Shown here piece after piece: positions 6,894-12,518 of a DNA stretch of 12,518 nucleotides (positions within the stretch are counted from its first letter, which is position 1; each line of letters begins with the position of its first letter). Both the position numbers and the translations under genes were made by a program. The DNA is from Treponema sp. (GTDB lineage: Bacteria; Spirochaetota; Spirochaetia; Treponematales; Breznakiellaceae), in contig JAISLX010000093.1 of assembly GCA_031277045.1 (NCBI GenBank), forward strand, positions 1-12,518, written 5' to 3'. The notes beneath the pieces are model-generated. The model was given only the letters and a program-made list of their open reading frames with translations. It was not told where the DNA came from and searched no databases.

Positions 6894-8263
6894 TGTCCTG
6901 TCTCCCCGGAATCCCCGTGCCCTGCGGAACCGCGTATCTCCACAGCCACGGGCACCAGCGAAAACCCCAGGTCGGCGCGGATTTTGTTTTTAAGATAGGC
7001 GATATAAGCCTCTCTTACAGCCTGGGGACGGGAAACAAAGAAGATAAAGGCTACGGGATTGGCGGATTTTTGCACCGCGTAACGGACCTTAAAGCGGGTC
7101 CGGGGAGCGGAAGGAGGCGGATATTCCCTCAGCCATCGTTCCAGAACCTGGTTGAGCTTTCCTGTTTCTACCCGGGTATTGAGCTGCCGGTACATCTTGA
7201 CGGCTGTATTCAGCAGATTATCAACGCCATCGCCGCTGCTGGCGCTCAAGGCGACAATGGGGGCGAATTCCATCTGACCAAAGAAAAAGTGTATGCGGTC
7301 GCAGACGGCCTGGAAGTTGTTTTTTATACCGGGCATGGTGTCCCATTTGTTAAGCGCCAGGATAATCCCCCGGCCCCGGTTGTGGGCCAGTGCGGCGATT
7401 TTTTTGTCCTGATCCGAAAGCCCCTCCAGCGCGTCAATCAGCAGGAATACAATGTCCGCATCGTCAATGCTTTTAATTGCCCGGTTCACCGAATAGTATT
7501 CGATGTTTTCCGTTACTTTGGTCTTGCGCCGGATCCCCGCGGTATCCAAAACCAGGAATTCCCGGTTTTTCCAGGAAAAGGCCCCTTCTACCACATCCCT
7601 GGTGGTGCCCGGCGTCTCGCTTACGATGGAAGCGGCGGACGCCGTAAGCCGGTTACTCAGGGTGGACTTCCCGGTATTGGGTTTTCCCAGCAGGGCGATA
7701 CGGATGGGCCGCTCCTCCGAATTCTCCGTTCTGACCCGGGAAAAATTCAGCCGGGAAACGATAGCTTCCTCCAGTTCCGCGACATTATCCCCATGTTCAG
7801 CGGAAATGGGGTAGATTTTCTCAAACCCGCAGGACAAAAGGTTCCAGGACTCCGCCTCCCGCCTGCCCCCCTCAGTCTTGTTTACCGCCACAAGGAGCCT
7901 GTCCTGGCGGGGCCGTAACAGTTCGATAAGCTCCTGATCTTCGGTTGTAATTTCACCCGCCTCCAGAATCAACACGATAAGATCCGCCTGTTCCAGAGTT
8001 TCCAGAGTTTTTTCCACTACCACATCATCCAGAGTTGTTGAAAGCGTGGAATCCAGCTTAAAACCGCCGGTGTCAATAAGGCGCAGGGGTTTCCCCGCGA
8101 TAAAGGCTTCCGCCTGCACCGGATCCCGGGTTACCCCGGGGGTGGGGTCCGTAATGGCCCGGCGGCGGTGGAGCAGCCGGTTAAAAAGGGTTGATTTTCC
8201 CACATTGGGGCGGCCCGTCAGGACTACGACAGGAAGATCGTGGTAGGTAATCGTTGTTTCCAT
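6890..8263 (-). CDS. der: Ribosome-assembly GTPase Der (EngA)
   Basis: Der is an essential double-GTPase needed for maturation of the 50S subunit. The 457-residue protein has two G domains. The first has the P-loop GRPNVGKS (17-24), DTGG (64-67) and NKTE (128-131, the NKxE variant seen in several Der first domains). The second has GKPNTGKS (193-200), DTAG (240-243) and NKWD (305-308). A KH-like domain follows (about 365-446), with the typical FKVRYAVQKSANPVAFIFFV. Length and order are normal for the family. It begins 21 bases after the ptsI stop and ends overlapping the MerR-type gene by four bases, so co-transcription is likely. The ribosome site is weak. Confidence 0.97.
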   Translation of the reverse strand: METTITYHDLPVVVLTGRPNVGKSTLFNRLLHRRRAITDPTPGVTRDPVQAEAFIAGKPLRLIDTGGFKLDSTLSTTLDDVVVEKTLETLEQADLIVLILEAGEITTEDQELIELLRPRQDRLLVAVNKTEGGRREAESWNLLSCGFEKIYPISAEHGDNVAELEEAIVSRLNFSRVRTENSEERPIRIALLGKPNTGKSTLSNRLTASAASIVSETPGTTRDVVEGAFSWKNREFLVLDTAGIRRKTKVTENIEYYSVNRAIKSIDDADIVFLLIDALEGLSDQDKKIAALAHNRGRGIILALNKWDTMPGIKNNFQAVCDRIHFFFGQMEFAPIVALSASSGDGVDNLLNTAVKMYRQLNTRVETGKLNQVLERWLREYPPPSAPRTRFKVRYAVQKSANPVAFIFFVSRPQAVREAYIAYLKNKIRADLGFSLVPVAVEIRGSAGHGDSGETGH

Positions 8264-8284
8264 GTAACGGTTTGTCCCGGCCCT

Positions 8285-10036
8285 TTATATTTCTTTCAAC
8301 TCCACGGGACAGTGTTCCGCCATCCACTCGTTCACTATGCGGGCGTTCTGTTTCCAGGAAATTCCCCGCAGCGCCTCGTCCGCCAGTGCGCGGCAATCCG
8401 CCATAGCTACGCTCCTGATAATTTGTTTAACTCTGGGGATGCTTTGGGGCGCCATGCTGAGCTCATCCAGCCCAAGGCCCAGAAGCAGGGCGGAAGATTT
8501 AGGATCGCCGGCCATTTCCCCGCACATAGCGGCCTTGATGCCCCGCCGGTGAGCGGCATCGATAGTGTGCTTGAGGAAGCGCAGTACCGCCGGATGGGTG
8601 GGTGTAGCCAGATAGTTTACCCGCTCATTGCCCCGGTCCACGGCCAGGGAATATTGGATAAGATCGTTGGTTCCCACGGAAAAGAAGTCCGACTTTTCCG
8701 CCAGAATATCCGCGGTAATGGCCGCCGAGGGCACTTCGATCATGATACCCACATCAATGTGTTCCGCAAAAGGCTGACCGGCGGCCCGGCACTCGTCCCT
8801 GGCATCGTTCAGAAAAACCAGGGCCTGCTCAATTTCTTCAATCCCTGAAATCAGGGGAAACATAATTTTTACGGTCCCATTTACGCTGGAGCGGAGAATC
8901 GCCCTCAACTGGGTTTTGAACAGATCCGGCAGGGCCAGGGAAAAGCGGATGGCCCGCCAGCCCAGAAGGGGGTTTTTTTCGTCCGGGGACTGGAAATCCG
9001 GAAGAACCTTGTCCCCGCCAATATCCACGGTCCGGATAGTTACGGGCCGCCCCTTCATGGTCTTGAGTACCTGGGTATAACACTGGTACTGCCGTTCCTC
9101 TCCGGCGGCCTGGCCCGGCGTAAGAAAAAGGAATTCCGAACGGTACAAACCAATGCCTTCCGCCCCATACTGCAGCGCCTGCGCGGCTTCTTCCGGAATT
9201 TCGATATTGGCGTTCATCGTAATCCGCGCGCCGTCCGTGGTTTCCGCGGGGAGGTCCCGCGAGGACATGAATTCCTCCAGCCGCTGGTGGTACACCCTGG
9301 TGGCATTTCTGAATTTCGCCAACTCTTCTTCGCCGGGGTTTACAAAAACTTCCCCCGTGCCGCCGTTGACGATTAAGGTGTCCCCGTCCTTAATGACCCT
9401 GGTACCAAGGGTAAGCCCCACCACCGCCGGTATGTTGAAGGCACGGGCCAGAATTGCGGAGTGGGAGGTGCGGGAGCCGGAATCCATAACGATCCCCCGG
9501 ACCCGCTTGCGGTCCATGGTAAGGATCTCCGACGGCAGCAGGTCGTTGGCGACTACGATCACATCTTCCCGCAGTTCCATCAGGGAACTCCGCTTTATGG
9601 ACAGGAGCTGGTGGAGCAGCCGCTTGGACACATCGTTAATATCCACCGCCCGTTCCCGGAACAGGGGATCCGGGGAGGACATCATCTTCTGCGTCATCTC
9701 CCGGGAGACATCCCAGACCACCCATTCTATATTGACCTGGTTTTCCCGGAAACACTCCAAAAGCTGGTTCCGGAAGATGGGGTCGTTGAGCATTAGCAGG
9801 TGGGCGTTAAAAATATCGGCTTGTTCCTTGTTTGTCTCCTGGAGGGCCCGCTTGTGGATAACGGTAAGCTCGGCGGTGGCCTCCCGAATTGCGTTGTCCA
9901 GGCGCCTGATCTCGTCCGGGGCCTGTTCGGGGGGAATATCCACCCAGGGTATTTCCGGGAAGGTGTTTTCCAAATAAAGAAGAGCTTTCCCGCTGATAAA
10001 TCCAAGGCTGGCGGGTATGCCGGTGATTTTTTCCAT
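8285..10036 (-). CDS. ptsI: Phosphoenolpyruvate-protein phosphotransferase (PTS enzyme I)
   Basis: Enzyme I takes the phosphoryl group from phosphoenolpyruvate and passes it to HPr, the first step of the sugar phosphotransferase system. The 583-residue protein has the N-terminal HPr-binding/phosphohistidine domain with SGSRTSHSAILARA, where H192 is the phosphorylated histidine. The PEP-binding barrel shows GIGLYRSEFLF (R299), TIRTVDIGGDK (R335), EVPSAA (E434), GTNDLIQY (D458) and CGEMAG (C505). All key residues are present and the length is standard. HPr and EII genes are not next to it. In treponemes the PTS is often reduced and regulatory, so this enzyme may serve nitrogen/carbon signalling more than transport (inference). 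It heads the four-gene operon. A -10-like TATGAT lies shortly upstream without a clear -35. Confidence 0.97.
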   Translation of the reverse strand: MEKITGIPASLGFISGKALLYLENTFPEIPWVDIPPEQAPDEIRRLDNAIREATAELTVIHKRALQETNKEQADIFNAHLLMLNDPIFRNQLLECFRENQVNIEWVVWDVSREMTQKMMSSPDPLFRERAVDINDVSKRLLHQLLSIKRSSLMELREDVIVVANDLLPSEILTMDRKRVRGIVMDSGSRTSHSAILARAFNIPAVVGLTLGTRVIKDGDTLIVNGGTGEVFVNPGEEELAKFRNATRVYHQRLEEFMSSRDLPAETTDGARITMNANIEIPEEAAQALQYGAEGIGLYRSEFLFLTPGQAAGEERQYQCYTQVLKTMKGRPVTIRTVDIGGDKVLPDFQSPDEKNPLLGWRAIRFSLALPDLFKTQLRAILRSSVNGTVKIMFPLISGIEEIEQALVFLNDARDECRAAGQPFAEHIDVGIMIEVPSAAITADILAEKSDFFSVGTNDLIQYSLAVDRGNERVNYLATPTHPAVLRFLKHTIDAAHRRGIKAAMCGEMAGDPKSSALLLGLGLDELSMAPQSIPRVKQIIRSVAMADCRALADEALRGISWKQNARIVNEWMAEHCPVELKEI

Positions 10037-10130
10037 TACACCGGCTACAATATCATAAATGAGACAACAAATGAAGATGTTTCCCGCAATGTATTACTGC
10101 CGGGACTGCCCGTTGTGGTAGGATTGGGCT

Positions 10131-10322
10131 ATGCCGTCCGGTTATCCAAATTGCCTTCTCTGTGTGCATTTTAAGGTTACCTGGGACCCTGCTCTTCCCC
10201 GTTCCTGCGGGGTTTTTGGCTTCAAAAGCAGGAATTTGCCCTCCGTAGAGGTGCTTACCTCCACCGGGCGGCGCTGCCCCGCCTTCCAGGAACGCCCGCC
10301 CAAAAAATCTCCCCGCGAATAA
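10131..10322 (+). CDS. Small conserved cysteine-containing protein (63 aa)
   Basis: The 63-residue product contains CLLCVHFKVTWDP (C8, C11, H13) and later C26 and C49, with the pattern CGVFGFKSRNLPSVEV. This combination (CxxCxHF, VTWDP, C.fGFKS..PS, C..F) is a small family found in several proteobacteria and spirochaetes as far as I recall, sometimes carried under doubtful glycosylase names. The four cysteines suggest a small zinc-binding fold. No function can be assigned. It starts at an ATG preceded by GGATTGGG, and it is divergent from ptsI across a 94-bp gap. Protein similarity is from memory and not verified. Confidence 0.65.
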   Translation: MPSGYPNCLLCVHFKVTWDPALPRSCGVFGFKSRNLPSVEVLTSTGRRCPAFQERPPKKSPRE

Positions 10323-10387
10323 GAGTGAACCGTCTCGCCGTTATTGGTGAAAAATTGAACCGCCCCAAATGAACAAGGAATTAGCAT

Positions 10388-10432
10388 TGGACGATACTGG
10401 ATTTGAACCAGTGACTTCTACCGTGTGAAGGT
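10388..10432 (-). mobile_element. tRNA-Val(CAC) 3'-half fragment, putative attachment site
   Basis: Reading the minus strand from 10429, the segment is an anticodon loop TTCACAC (anticodon CAC, 10427-10425), 3' anticodon stem GGTAG, variable loop AAGTC, T arm ACTGG-TTCAAAT-CCAGT, acceptor strand ATCGTCC and discriminator A at 10388. All the spacings are those of a normal tRNA. The 5' half is missing: the anticodon stem pairs for only three bases and no matching GGACGAT acceptor strand is found within the next 100 bases. Such 3' fragments are what tyrosine-recombinase integration into a tRNA gene leaves at the far end of the element. The orientation implies that the element extends to the right and an intact tRNA-Val lies beyond the window. 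No CCA is encoded. Confidence 0.8.
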
Positions 10433-10446
10433 GTAGAAAATCTGTG

Positions 10447-10555
10447 TCATGCTGTATCATCGTGTAAAGGTTTTGGGACCAATTCTTTATAGTATAATAA
10501 ATTATGCCCTATTTCCTTTATCATTTATTATCATAGTGTATCATGCTGTAAAGGT
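10447..10555 (+). repeat. Direct repeats beside the attachment site
   Basis: GTATCATCGTGTAAAGGT (10454-10471) and GTATCATGCTGTAAAGGT (10538-10555) agree at 16 of 18 positions, and TCATGCTGTA occurs at 10447 and 10541. The core TGTRAAGGT also occurs in the tRNA anticodon region (10424-10432), giving three copies. The 66 bases between the two copies are A/T rich. Repeats like these beside a tRNA attachment core can be integrase arm- or core-type binding sites (inference). Confidence 0.55.
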
Positions 10556-10612
10556 CAATTATGGGAGTAACGGGGGGAGTAATGTACCTTGCGGTGTACC
10601 TCGGCCGCATAG

Positions 10613-10806
10613 GTCGATGGGCCGAGGTGTTTATGGGGCTACACGATCGGACTACATGGACTACAGGATATCGCTAAGGCGATCTTGGAGGGCAGGAAAC
10701 GCCCCGGACCGTTTATGCCGTCCTATCATCTTGCTGACATCGGCAAAATGATAGGGCGCGTTTTCCCGGCATGGTCCGGGGCGGCCCCGGAGGATGTGGG
10801 TTACTA
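10613..10806 (+). pseudogene. Possible remnant coding stretch in the island
   Basis: The stretch from 10556 to 10825 has no complete gene of convincing length. A 38-residue frame starts at 10561 and stops at 10677. A second frame, lacking a start codon, reads from 10613 to the TAA at 10806 as ...GYTIGLHGLQDIAKAIL...SYHLADIGKMIGRVF..., whose GLHGLQDIAKAIL resembles the first helices of a small DNA-binding domain. This may be a decayed gene split by a frameshift. The stretch also holds two perfect palindromes: TCCGGGGC-g-GCCCCGGA at 10775-10791, and GGTTACT-a-AGTAACC at 10799-10813. Confidence 0.25.
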
Positions 10807-10813
10807 AGTAACC
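10803..10813 (+). repeat. Motif ACTAAGTAACC, copy 1 (3' flank of hicB)
   Basis: This 11-nt motif lies 12 bases past the hicB stop and is followed within a few bases by GCTGGGG. An identical copy with the same follow-on sequence lies past the 3' end of the brnA-like gene at 11993-12003. Confidence 0.6.
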
Positions 10814-10825
10814 ACCTGCTGGGGC

Positions 10826-11227
10826 TTACATGGAAATAGTCAATTCCCGGCCATAGACACGGGCAATTCGTTCAAGGGTCTTAACCGTGGGGTTCGCCTT
10901 GCGGGGGTTTTCAAGACGCTGGTATGACTGATAGGAAAGCCCCAGCTTCCGGGCTATGTCGGTCTGGCTTTGTTCCCCCCTGAGTTCCCGAAGCCGGAGG
11001 GATAAGGCGATATGGTTTGCTACAGGAACGGAATAGCCCTCTTTATAGGTAGGCGGGGGAATAGGCAATCCGTGGGAAATATCGGATTCCAGGCAACCCT
11101 CAAGGGCTTCCTGTGCCATTGCCAAGGCTTCCTCGTGGGTGTTTCCATAAGTCTGTATATTCGGCATATCCGGGAATTGGGCTATAAACATATCCCCTTC
11201 TTGCTCAATGGTGCAGTTATAGGTCAT
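10826..11227 (-). CDS. hicB: HicB-type antitoxin with C-terminal XRE-like HTH
   Basis: The 133-residue protein is the antitoxin of a hicAB module. It binds and blocks the HicA RNase and usually represses the operon. Residues 1-60 form the HicB fold, with YNCTIEQEGDMFIAQFPDMPNIQTYGNTHEEALAMAQEALEGCLE. Residues 75-128 are a helix-turn-helix of the XRE kind (QTDIARKLGLSYQSYQRLENPRKANPTVKTLERIA). Of two ATGs, the one at 11227 is chosen because AGGAGG (11240-11235) lies seven bases upstream, while the one at 11233 is only one base from it. The AGGAGG overlaps the hicA stop codon, so translation of the pair is probably coupled. Confidence 0.9.
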   Translation of the reverse strand: MTYNCTIEQEGDMFIAQFPDMPNIQTYGNTHEEALAMAQEALEGCLESDISHGLPIPPPTYKEGYSVPVANHIALSLRLRELRGEQSQTDIARKLGLSYQSYQRLENPRKANPTVKTLERIARVYGRELTISM

Positions 11228-11238
11228 GGTCATACCTC

Positions 11239-11421
11239 CTAGTCATTTATGCCGGCTTCCTTGAGTATCCGCTTTCCAAGAATCCCCAAGTCCTTATTGC
11301 CGTGGAAGGGAACCGGAATTGAGCGGCGGCCGTCTTTAGCGTAAGTGTGGTGTGAACCCTTAATCCTATCCAACACCCAGCCATGAGCCTCAAGTTTTAT
11401 CGCAACTTCCCTTGCCGTCAT
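11239..11421 (-). CDS. hicA: HicA-type mRNA interferase toxin
   Basis: The 60-residue protein has the double-stranded-RNA-binding-like HicA fold: MTAREVAIKLEAHGWVLDRIKGSHHTYAKDGR and VPFHGNKDLGILGKRILKEAGI. The GSH motif carries the catalytic histidine (H24) needed for ribosome-independent mRNA cleavage. The length and the toxin-before-antitoxin order match classical hicAB operons. The ATG at 11421 sits four to six bases after GGAAG. All visible residues are intact, so the toxin should be active unless held by HicB. Confidence 0.92.
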   Translation of the reverse strand: MTAREVAIKLEAHGWVLDRIKGSHHTYAKDGRRSIPVPFHGNKDLGILGKRILKEAGIND

Positions 11422-11427
11422 GCTTCC

Positions 11428-11456
11428 AATATACAGTATATATATTGTATTATCAA
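11428..11456 (-). promoter_or_regulatory. hicAB promoter and palindromic operator
   Basis: On the minus strand, TTGATA (11456-11451) and TATATT (11433-11428) are 17 bases apart, which would start transcription at or next to the hicA ATG. Embedded between them at 11431-11450 is a near-palindrome, ATACAGTATATATATTGTAT (18 of 20 positions symmetric), suitable for a dimeric HTH repressor such as HicB. The region is sharply A/T rich compared with its surroundings. Autoregulation is known for hicAB. The site itself is inferred. Confidence 0.5.
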
Positions 11457-12020
11457 GAGATTTTTGAAAGTTTTTACCGGTCCGGGGCTTGGATTTCCTA
11501 TGACCGCCCCGCCTGTCTACTGGCCCGGCAAGGAGGGCGCAAGGCGGGAGCGCCCCGGAACCTTCCCGCCTCGCCGGATCATCCTGAAAATCCTCCGGGA
11601 ACGCTATAGGAGCCCTGTACAGGGCGCATAGATGTCGGATTAAAAAAAAACACCCACACACACCGGGACAGAAAACCCCTCCCAAGGGCCTTCTCGCGCC
11701 TCCTGGGGATTTTTGCGGGGCCACGGTGTTTCAATTTGCTCTTGCAAAATCCGGTAGCTGGTTGTATATGTAAAGTGTCGCCCGGGGTCGTTTCGGACGC
11801 TGGCTCAAGGGGACCGGAAACGGTCAGCATGAGGCACCCGGTCCGCGCATTTTCCAAAAAGTCCGTATCTCCATTTTAGACGGCCCCCGTTCAATCGTCG
11901 CAAGATGAACCATTCCCGATGTTCCACATGGTAATTATGGTGAAGCCCCGGACTTATAGCCATGCGGGGGTATGATTTTTTTGTGGACAGACACTAAGTA
12001 ACCGGCTGGGGGGCAATGTC
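11457..12020. other. Gene-poor island spacer
   Basis: No recognisable gene was found. Open frames exist, for example 43 codons on the plus strand from 11500 to 11631 and 92 on the minus strand from 11857 to 11579, but none shows a known motif or a convincing ribosome site. Structures present are a perfect palindrome GCCCTGTACAGGGC at 11612-11625, a run of nine A followed by CA repeats near 11642-11663, a CCCCG...CGGGG hairpin followed by seven T near 11946-11981, and the motif ACTAAGTAACC at 11993-12003. Confidence 0.5.
11993..12003 (+). repeat. Motif ACTAAGTAACC, copy 2 (3' flank of the brnA-like gene)
   Basis: This copy is identical to the one after hicB, again followed by GCTGGGG, and lies 17 bases past the stop of the BrnA-type gene. 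Only the first copy is part of a full palindrome. Confidence 0.6.
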
Positions 12021-12272
12021 TCAACTACGGGCTTTTGAAAGTATCTCCGGATTATCCGCCACGTAGTTCAGCACATCGGCCATGATGCCGGTGTAGCCCC
12101 GGCCCAGGGCCTTGTACTTCGACAGAACTTCCGGCGCCATGCGGATAGTGACAGCAGGCTTTGTACGCCTAAGAGACTGTCGTTGTTCCCGCGCTTTAGC
12201 CGCAAATTCCGCCAGGGCCTCCGGGGTGGATTCCGGGCAATCCGGCGTATAGGTTATGGGGGCTTTTGCCAC
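12021..12272 (-). CDS. BrnA-type antitoxin (ribbon-helix-helix), apparently orphan
   Basis: The 83-residue protein has the BrnA-family core KPAVTIRMAPEVLSKYKALGRGYTGIMADVLNYVADNP (residues 38-75). The strand VTIRM and two helices are a ribbon-helix-helix dimerisation and DNA-binding unit, as in antitoxins of BrnT toxins. The upstream part, ITYTPDCPESTPEALAEF, is also seen in treponemal relatives as far as I recall. The GTG at 12272 is preferred because AAGGA lies nine bases upstream. A GTG at 12293 would extend it by seven codons into the tandem repeat. The toxin gene brnT normally sits just upstream, but that position is filled by the repeat array, so it is either lost or displaced beyond the window. 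Confidence 0.65.
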   Translation of the reverse strand: MAKAPITYTPDCPESTPEALAEFAAKAREQRQSLRRTKPAVTIRMAPEVLSKYKALGRGYTGIMADVLNYVADNPEILSKARS

Positions 12273-12290
12273 CGTCCGGATTCCTTGCAG

Positions 12291-12507
12291 CACAGGCCCG
12301 AAGGGCCTGATGCGCCCATCGCCTTATGGCGATGCTTAAAACCTTTTCCTTACAGCACAGGCCCGAAGGGCCTGATGCGCCCATCGCCTTGTGGCGATGC
12401 TTAAAACCTTTTCCTTACAGCACAGGCCCGAAGGGCCTGATGCGCCCATCGCCTTATGGCGATGCTTAAAACCTTTTCCTTACAGCACAGGCCCGAAGGG
12501 CCTGATG
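12291..12507. repeat. 65-bp tandem repeat, three full units and a partial fourth
   Basis: Units lie at 12291-12355, 12356-12420 and 12421-12485, with a truncated fourth from 12486. They are identical except for one base (TTAT versus TTGT) in a loop of unit 2. Each unit holds two perfect hairpins: CAGGCCC-gaa-GGGCCTG and CATCGCC-ttat-GGCGATG. On the minus strand each unit also contains GTGCTGTAAGGAAAAGG, resembling the ribosome-site region of the adjacent brnA-like gene (GTGCTGCAAGGAATCC), so the array may have grown from that 5' end. It is not a CRISPR array because there are no unique spacers. Confidence 0.95.
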
Positions 12508-12518
12508 ACGGCTGTATA

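Noticed and set aside
6893..7918. 341-codon plus-strand open frame
   Set aside because: Antisense to der, whose GTPase motifs are complete. The plus frame is a shadow.
10037..10130. Promoters in the ptsI / small-gene divergent gap
   Set aside because: TATGAT and TATCAT -10-like boxes exist, but no -35 at a suitable distance was found on either strand.
10323..10370. 15-codon frame beginning GTG after the cysteine-rich gene
   Set aside because: Too short and without a convincing ribosome site. It is probably a chance frame.
10388..10460. Complete tRNA gene
   Set aside because: Only the 3' half is present. The 5' anticodon stem fails to pair beyond three bases and no 5' acceptor strand or D arm follows.
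11579..11857. 92-codon minus-strand open frame
   Set aside because: No known motif, biased composition, weak start context and a low-complexity tract inside. Not convincing as a gene.
12291..12507. CRISPR array
   Set aside because: The 65-bp units are contiguous copies with no unique spacers and no cas genes nearby.
12291..12507. Integron attC array
   Set aside because: Hairpins are present, but the paired RYYYAAC and GTTRRRY boxes are missing and no cassettes lie between units.

Overview
The window looks like a stretch of spirochaete chromosome, most likely a Treponema-type bacterium of the termite-gut kind. This is inferred from the high-GC coding style, a PD-(D/E)XK/Rpn nuclease with a Glu-Glu-Gly-Arg repeat tail, a Wzi-like outer-membrane protein, and a lone PTS enzyme I gene grouped with der. 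No rRNA or other firm taxonomic marker is present, so the lineage call is moderate.

Left part (1-3024). The 5' portion of thrS (threonyl-tRNA synthetase, minus strand) runs off the left edge. It is preceded by a T-box riboswitch leader with a visible ACC (Thr) specifier, a canonical T-box motif and its own promoter. Divergent from it is an Rpn-family nuclease gene with a good promoter, a 12-bp in-frame repeat near its 3' end, and a strong internal Shine-Dalgarno/ATG that could express a short C-terminal protein, as in rpn gene-within-gene toxin-antitoxin systems. A SpoU/TrmH-family RNA 2'-O-methyltransferase follows.

Middle part (3025-10322). A Wzi-like outer-membrane barrel protein (plus strand) ends in a strong hairpin. 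This separates it from a convergent minus-strand cluster of four tightly packed genes, transcribed in the order ptsI, der, a MerR-type regulator, and an Rsm22-family methyltransferase-like protein with a four-cysteine Fe-S-type signature. The last three overlap by 4 and 14 bases, so they are probably one operon for ribosome assembly and translation linked to a PTS gene. Upstream and divergent from ptsI is a 63-aa cysteine-containing small protein.

Right part (10388-12518). A 43-45 nt fragment identical in form to the 3' half of a tRNA-Val (anticodon CAC) marks what appears to be the attachment site of an integrated element. Its orientation puts the element to the right, beyond the window edge. 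The right part has island character: repeats next to the attachment fragment, a hicAB toxin-antitoxin operon with a palindromic operator, an apparently orphan BrnA-type antitoxin, gene-poor spacers with short remnants, and a 65-bp tandem repeat in which each unit folds into two perfect hairpins. An 11-nt motif recurs just past the 3' ends of both the hicAB and brnA units, which hints at cassette-like modules. No integrase or transposase gene is visible in the window.
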